Positions 5,500 through 9,534 of a stretch of DNA of 9,534 nucleotides are shown here, in pieces. This DNA is from an uncultured bacterium (lineage in GTDB: Bacteria; Patescibacteriota; Minisyncoccia; Phycocordibacterales; PALSA-1337), in contig CAIKDL010000069.1 of assembly GCA_903826185.1 (NCBI GenBank), positions 1 to 9,534 on the forward strand, written 5' to 3'. The translations under genes and the position numbers were made by a program. Each line of letters begins with the position of its first letter. Position 1 is the stretch's first letter. Below the pieces are notes generated by a model. That model saw only the letters and a list, made by a program, of their open reading frames with translations, was not told the DNA's origin and did no database searches.

Positions 5500-6627
5500 A
5501 TGTTAACGATATTGCAGGGCACGGCCGATTTGGCCTATATTATGGGTTTTGCGCTTGCCGGAACTATTCTGGCCTTTCTTTGGGCTCCACTTTTGACCCG
5601 CCTACTCTTCAAATTTCACCTAGTAAAAGGACCAAAAACAGAGCTAGTGACTTTGGGATCTCATGCCTATAAAGCAAACACTCCGATCATGGGAGGACTC
5701 CTTGTGGTAATCACGGTTGCGGTTATCACTTATTTTTTCAATTGGTCGCGCAACTTCACTTGGGTGCCAATAGGTGTCATGCTCTTCTCTGCTCTTTTGG
5801 GAGGTATTGATGATCTCTTGAGTATATATGGTTCCGAAAGGCAGTCACGAAAAGTTGGCCATATCATGCGTCTCATTCGCGTACACAGTGAATGGAAAAT
5901 GCGTCTCTGGTATCTCATCACCTTGCCTTGGACGGCTTTCAAGCGTATGTCGGTTTGGTTTGGTTCACAGACCAAGCGCGGCGTCTTCGTCCACGAGAAG
6001 CTCATCTTGCAATTCATCGCCGGTTCTTTCACGGCCTGGTGGATATATACAAAACTCGGTCCTGCCTGGCATTATATTTACCTCCCTTTTGATTACAGCA
6101 TCAATGCTGGCTGGCTCATCGTCCCAATCATCGTCTTCATCGTCATGTTCACCGCCAACGCGGTCAATATCGCCGACGGCATGGACGGTCTAGCTGGCGG
6201 TATGTTGCTCATAACCTTTAGTGCATTGACTCTCATGAGCTGGATAAATGGATTCGGTGAACTCGCAATCTTAAACGCCACCACCGTTGGTGCCATCGCT
6301 ACTTATACTTATTTCAATATCAAACCCGCACGCTTCATGATGGGTGACGTCGGATCGCTCGGATTGGGCGCATTATTGGCCGTGAATGCTATGGCTATTG
6401 GTGAAGTAGCTACACTTTTCTTCTTCGGGTTCATGTTCTATATCGAGGCCTTGTCAGTGGTCATCCAAGTCGCCTCTAAGTACGCTTTCGGCCGCCGCGT
6501 TTTCAAGATGGCGCCGTTGCATCATCACTTCGAGCTCAAGGGTTGGAGCGAAGAAAAAACAGTGATGCGCTTCTGGGTCGTCCATTTCATGTTCGTGGTC
6601 TTCGGTTTCTGGTTGGCGTTGCATTAG
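5500..6627 (+). CDS. mraY: Phospho-N-acetylmuramoyl-pentapeptide-transferase MraY
   Basis: MraY transfers phospho-MurNAc-pentapeptide from UDP to undecaprenyl phosphate, making lipid I at the inner face of the membrane. The 375-residue polytopic protein has all family signatures: TPIMGGLL (61-68), GGIDDLLS with the metal-binding DD (101-108), NAVNIADGMDGLAGG (220-234), MMGDVGSLGLGA (280-291) and the cytoplasmic PLHHHFELKGW (339-349). Between the DD motif and the next helix, the loop at about 109-165 is some 40 residues longer than in typical MraY, rich in Arg/Lys/Trp. The ATG at 5500 is the natural start; no Shine-Dalgarno motif precedes it. The next gene begins 2 bases after its stop, so mraY leads an operon that also contains the Mur ligase. 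Confidence 0.97.
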   Translation: MLTILQGTADLAYIMGFALAGTILAFLWAPLLTRLLFKFHLVKGPKTELVTLGSHAYKANTPIMGGLLVVITVAVITYFFNWSRNFTWVPIGVMLFSALLGGIDDLLSIYGSERQSRKVGHIMRLIRVHSEWKMRLWYLITLPWTAFKRMSVWFGSQTKRGVFVHEKLILQFIAGSFTAWWIYTKLGPAWHYIYLPFDYSINAGWLIVPIIVFIVMFTANAVNIADGMDGLAGGMLLITFSALTLMSWINGFGELAILNATTVGAIATYTYFNIKPARFMMGDVGSLGLGALLAVNAMAIGEVATLFFFGFMFYIEALSVVIQVASKYAFGRRVFKMAPLHHHFELKGWSEEKTVMRFWVVHFMFVVFGFWLALH

Positions 6628-6629
6628 GT

Positions 6630-7373
6630 ATGGTAAAAAAAGAAAAGATAATCAGAGATTGTCACGCATTGATCAGTGCCTATAAGAATGGCTCTCTCGG
6701 CCAGACAGTGATGCCTGAAGATTCTCATCCTGATTTTAAAGACCAAGAACAGCGTCTTGTTTATTTCACTTTACCGATGGCGCTCAATTACCAAAGGAAT
6801 AGCTACAAGCTTTGGGAGGCTGCGCTCAAAACATGCAATGATAAGGAGACATGCTTTATATTCGATATAGAAAAATCCGCAAAAGCAGACAAAGAAACAT
6901 TAAGAAAAGCCTTAACCAAGCACAAGCTGGCGCTTCAGCCAAATAAACACATAGAAACCTGGAAAAAAATATCCGAAACAATATACAAAAACTGGGGAAA
7001 AGTGACCGAAATGATGTCTGTAACCAAAGAGGACTTCAGACAATTAAAACAACTGATCACTGTAGATAATAAAAAGGGATTCCCATATCTGTCTGGCCCG
7101 AAGATATTCAATTATTGGTCATTCATAATAAGCACCTACGGCAAGATCCCCCTCAAGAATAGGGACCTGATCGAGATAGCACCAGATACTCATATAACAC
7201 AGTGCTCCATTAAACTTGAGGTGATTACCGAGGAAGAAGCTAGCGCGCTTTCAAAAGAAGAGATATCTGCTAGATGGCGCGATATTCTGGCCGGAAGCGG
7301 CATTGACCCGATAGACATGCACCCTCCCCTCTGGTTTTGGAGCCGAAATAAGTTTATATTTAACCTATCATGA
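6630..7373 (+). CDS. HhH-GPD (endonuclease III superfamily) glycosylase-like protein, tentative
   Basis: No family is obvious over the whole 247 residues. The C-terminal half resembles HhH-GPD base-excision glycosylases. FPYLSGPKIFNYWSFII (151-167) is laid out like the hairpin LPGVGRKTANVVL of endonuclease III, with K158 near the catalytic Lys position. IAPDTHITQCSIKLEV (183-198) matches the invariant Asp segment AVDTHVxRVxxRLG, with D186. IDPIDMHPPLWFWSRN (225-240) matches the helix that reads VDCHHWLILHGR in endonuclease III. The four-cysteine iron-sulfur cluster is absent. The N-terminal half has RLVYFTLPMALNYQRNSYKLWE (42-63), whose role is unclear. The ATG at 6630 is chosen over an open frame back to 6543 inside mraY. 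The stop overlaps the next gene by 4 bases (ATGA). A substrate other than DNA is possible given the cell-wall context. Confidence 0.55.
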   Translation: MVKKEKIIRDCHALISAYKNGSLGQTVMPEDSHPDFKDQEQRLVYFTLPMALNYQRNSYKLWEAALKTCNDKETCFIFDIEKSAKADKETLRKALTKHKLALQPNKHIETWKKISETIYKNWGKVTEMMSVTKEDFRQLKQLITVDNKKGFPYLSGPKIFNYWSFIISTYGKIPLKNRDLIEIAPDTHITQCSIKLEVITEEEASALSKEEISARWRDILAGSGIDPIDMHPPLWFWSRNKFIFNLS

Positions 7374-8125
7374 ACAATTACCTCAATTGGAAAAGCCAAA
7401 CTCTCACCGACTTCTCACCTCAAAGCGTGTCTGCGGCATATGCTGGCGGCTATGTCTTCACGCGCCTAGGCAAAGGCCTTATGCAGCAGACCAGAAGTGT
7501 ACGCATAGACCTGAGCAAGTTCGCTATGACCAGCGAGAATCGCCGCATCCTGAAAAAAGCAGGTGGCCTTATACTGCAAAGGGCCGAGCTTGCTCTCAAA
7601 GACTATGACTACTCATTAGGCAAACTCGCCAAGGATTTTTATGAGACAAAATTCGGCCCAGGAGTCATGAGCGCACAAAAGATAAAGGAGATGTTGACTG
7701 ACGTAGAAAAAAGTAATTTCAATGTTCTGCTAACATATTCAGCAAACCCCAAAGTATGTGATAAGGAGGACCTTTCGGAGGCCGTAGAGGCCGAGAACGA
7801 GCCGTCGTCCAGCAGGACGAACGGCGTGTCCTCCGAGTCACATACTTTGGGGTTTGCGATCTGTTACTCGAACAAAGACATCCTCCATTACTCATATCCG
7901 TTCTATGATCTGAAGTTGGCGCCGAAAGACATGGGCTTAGCTATGATGACCTTGGCTATCCAATACGCCAAAGAAGCCGGTGTGAAATATGTATATCTCG
8001 GTTCATTACAAAGACCAACAGACACTTATAAACTACAATTCGAAGGGCTTGAATGGTTCGATGGCAAGGCCTGGAAGACGGATCTGGATGAAGTGAAGAA
8101 AACCCTCTCATCTGCTAAGATGTAG
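7370..8125 (+). CDS. GNAT-fold aminoacyl-tRNA-protein transferase-like protein (ATE1/Bpt-like), carrying a palindromic insert
   Basis: The C-terminal part of this 251-residue protein resembles arginyl-tRNA-protein transferases. ILHYSYPFYDLKLAPKDMGL (171-190), a helix AMMTLAIQYAKEAG, YVYLGSLQRPTDTYKLQF (207-224) and GLEWFDGKAW (226-235) follow the ATE1/Bpt order 'Y-x-P-...-LG-...-YYYLGY-...-YK-...-W'. The N-terminal part has GGYVFTRLGKGLMQQTRSVRID (26-47). Such enzymes move an amino acid from tRNA to a peptide or protein. Residues about 125-163 come from an in-frame 116-bp palindromic element splitting LLTYS from GFAICYSN. The peptide is Ser/Glu-rich and likely a disordered loop. The gene overlaps its upstream neighbour (ATGA) and is followed 2 bases later by the Mur ligase. 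Peptidoglycan peptide or cross-bridge modification is plausible; protein N-end modification is the alternative. Confidence 0.6.
   Translation: MNNYLNWKSQTLTDFSPQSVSAAYAGGYVFTRLGKGLMQQTRSVRIDLSKFAMTSENRRILKKAGGLILQRAELALKDYDYSLGKLAKDFYETKFGPGVMSAQKIKEMLTDVEKSNFNVLLTYSANPKVCDKEDLSEAVEAENEPSSSRTNGVSSESHTLGFAICYSNKDILHYSYPFYDLKLAPKDMGLAMMTLAIQYAKEAGVKYVYLGSLQRPTDTYKLQFEGLEWFDGKAWKTDLDEVKKTLSSAKM
7742..7857 (+). repeat. 116-bp in-frame palindromic element
   Basis: Perfect 20-bp inverted arms lie at 7742-7761 and 7838-7857. In the same register, after a 3x3 mismatch, comes a 7-bp stem GGAGGAC (7765-7771) with GTCCTCC (7828-7834). The centre holds two smaller hairpins: GGCC-gtaga-GGCC (7780-7792), and GCCGTCGTCC paired with GGACG-A-ACGGC around loop AGCA (7801-7825). 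The whole folds as a three-way junction on a long stem. It lies entirely within a coding region and keeps the frame. No transposase is present, so if mobile it moves through help from elsewhere. It may represent a palindromic repeat family or a template-switch inverted duplication of host sequence. Confidence 0.9.
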
Positions 8126-8127
8126 GA

Positions 8128-9534
8128 ATGAAATCGGAACTACCTAAACACATACACATAATCGGCATTTGCGGCGTAGCCACTAGCGCTTTGGCGGTCG
8201 CCTTTCATGAGCGCGGCGTGAGAGTGACCGGCAGTGACAAGGGCTTTTATCCGCCGGTTTCTACTTACCTCGAAGATTTCGGCATCCAATATCATGCTGG
8301 CTGGCATCCGGAAAGATTCGATATCTCTCCAGAAAATGGTGGCGTCGGAAAACCAGATCTGTTCATAGTGGGCGGTGCTGGAACAAGCCTCTCCAATCCG
8401 GAGATAATATACGCCAAGGAACACAGTATCCCCTTCTATCCCTACGCGGAAGTTTTACAAAAGTATTTCATCAAGAAAAATTCCATCGTCACAGCTGGGA
8501 CTTGGGGAAAAACAACTTCATCGGCTCTCTTATCTTTCATATTGATACAAGCCAACATGAAGCCGAGCTACTTCACTGGTGGGCTTTCATTATCCCATGC
8601 AACAGGAACTCTTTCTGAATCAGATTGGAGTGTAGTCGAAGGTGATGAGTATCAGGTCGCCATCTACGATAAAAGACCTAAGTTCGTCTACTACAATCCA
8701 ACTCACCTGATGCTTACCTCGGTATCTTGGGATCATGCCGACCTTTATCCAACAGAGAAACAATACTTCGAAGCATTCGAAAAGCTCGTCGCCGGTGTTC
8801 CTAAGACTGGAGTTCTGCTTATCTGCAATGACGATGCTGGTACGCACAAAGTCACGAAGCCGCTCAAGAGACCGATAGTCTCATACGGGAAAACCACTGA
8901 AGCCAACTATTATTATCATGATATCAAGAGTACGAAAAATGGCCTGCGTTTCAAGATAACTTGTAAGTCTGGCACATTCGACATATCCACACCGATGCTC
9001 GGTCGTTTCAACGCCGAAAACATAACCGGTTGCTTCGCTATGTCCATGGAAATAGGCATCTCGGCGGAAAAGATAGTCTCGGCCATAAGCAATTTCAAAG
9101 GCATCAAGCGACGCCTAGAAAAGCGCCTCGATAGCGAGATAGATTCGGTCAGTGGAAATGGCATAACGGTTTTCGATTGCCATGCCCCTACCCCGGAAAA
9201 AGCCGCTTCCATTCTCGAGACTTTACGCGAAGTATATGACAAGAAAATTATCGCCATCTACGAACCCAATATCGGTGGACGCCGACGCGAGACTGCTTCT
9301 CAGTATGATGGCGCATTCGAGAGAGCCGACATGGTCATCATACCGAAACTGACGAAGCTTAAGGTCGCCGCAGATGGAACTGATCTACCCATGGAAGGTG
9401 ATGAATTAACTGAGATTATCGCTAAGACTCACTCAAATACCAAATACATGGACAACGACGACGGGGCTGTATCTCAAGCTGTGTCACATGCGAAAAGGGG
9501 CGACATTATCGTCTTCATGGGCTCGCACGGATTC
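8128..9534 (+). CDS. mpl: Mpl/MurC-type Mur ligase (UDP-N-acetylmuramate-peptide ligase), 3' end cut by window
   Basis: Mur ligases of this type join L-alanine (MurC) or a recycled tripeptide (Mpl) to UDP-MurNAc with ATP. The 469 visible residues run almost to the expected end; GDIIVFMGSHGF resembles the final strand of Mpl, leaving perhaps 15-20 residues outside. Features are HIIGICGVATSALA (8-21), TGSDKGFYPPVSTYLEDFGI (34-53), the P-loop AGTWGKTTSS (123-132), VVEGDEY (169-175), YDKRPKFVYYNP (180-191), WDHAD (201-205), GRFNAENITG (292-301) and KRRLEKR (327-333). EGDEY followed by YDKRPKFV favours Mpl over MurC. Deviations are Trp for the usual His in GTHGKTT, Phe for His in GEHNxxN, and DCHAPTPE (350-357) where DD(F/Y)AHHPT is usual. 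The start follows the previous stop by 2 bases. It may serve as the organism's MurC, or in recycling. Confidence 0.85.
   Translation, partial: MKSELPKHIHIIGICGVATSALAVAFHERGVRVTGSDKGFYPPVSTYLEDFGIQYHAGWHPERFDISPENGGVGKPDLFIVGGAGTSLSNPEIIYAKEHSIPFYPYAEVLQKYFIKKNSIVTAGTWGKTTSSALLSFILIQANMKPSYFTGGLSLSHATGTLSESDWSVVEGDEYQVAIYDKRPKFVYYNPTHLMLTSVSWDHADLYPTEKQYFEAFEKLVAGVPKTGVLLICNDDAGTHKVTKPLKRPIVSYGKTTEANYYYHDIKSTKNGLRFKITCKSGTFDISTPMLGRFNAENITGCFAMSMEIGISAEKIVSAISNFKGIKRRLEKRLDSEIDSVSGNGITVFDCHAPTPEKAASILETLREVYDKKIIAIYEPNIGGRRRETASQYDGAFERADMVIIPKLTKLKVAADGTDLPMEGDELTEIIAKTHSNTKYMDNDDGAVSQAVSHAKRGDIIVFMGSHGF

Noticed and set aside
6543..6629. Earlier ATG start for the glycosylase-like gene
   Set aside because: It would overlap the mraY 3' end by 85 bases; the ATG at 6630, 2 bases after the mraY stop, matches the spacing of the other operon genes.
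7742..7857. Integron attC site, CRISPR repeat or intrinsic terminator
   Set aside because: The arm ends lack the attC core motifs, there is only one copy with no spacers, no T-tract follows, and the element lies inside an intact reading frame.

Overview
The window reads like a piece of a Candidate Phyla Radiation (Patescibacteria, Parcubacteria-like) genome. This is inferred from gene content and style: a compact conjugation-type ATPase of the sort common in these genomes, a short RsmI, a DUF4015 glycoside-hydrolase-like protein with a Ser/Thr-rich anchor, very tight gene packing, and several genes with no Shine-Dalgarno motif but a -10-like hexamer just ahead of the start codon. No taxonomic marker (rRNA, ribosomal protein) is present, so the assignment stays an inference.

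Left part (1-3369), all on the minus strand. Read in the direction of transcription it holds rsmI (16S rRNA C1402 2'-O-methyltransferase), a two-helix small membrane protein overlapping an anchored DUF4015 protein, a 67-residue orphan gene with a structured leader and a strong intrinsic terminator, and the 5' end of a type IV secretion/conjugation ATPase that runs off the window's left edge.

Right part (3406-9534), all on the plus strand. An ATP-grasp ligase-like protein is followed by an NlpC/P60-like cysteine peptidase with no signal peptide. Then comes a packed operon: mraY, a helix-hairpin-helix (HhH-GPD) glycosylase-like protein, an arginyl-tRNA-protein-transferase-like GNAT protein, and an Mpl/MurC-type Mur ligase cut by the right edge. 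MraY and the Mur ligase are peptidoglycan precursor enzymes. The ATP-grasp, peptidase and tRNA-transferase-like proteins are the kinds of enzymes that build, attach or cut peptide bonds outside the ribosome, so a lineage-specific peptidoglycan peptide modification or recycling module is a reasonable hypothesis.

The most striking object is a 116-bp palindromic element (7742-7857) with perfect 20-bp arms, lying in frame inside the transferase-like gene. It adds about 35-39 residues to the protein and resembles in principle the protein-coding palindromic elements known from Rickettsia. It is also open in one same-phase frame on the opposite strand, so it could be tolerated in either orientation.
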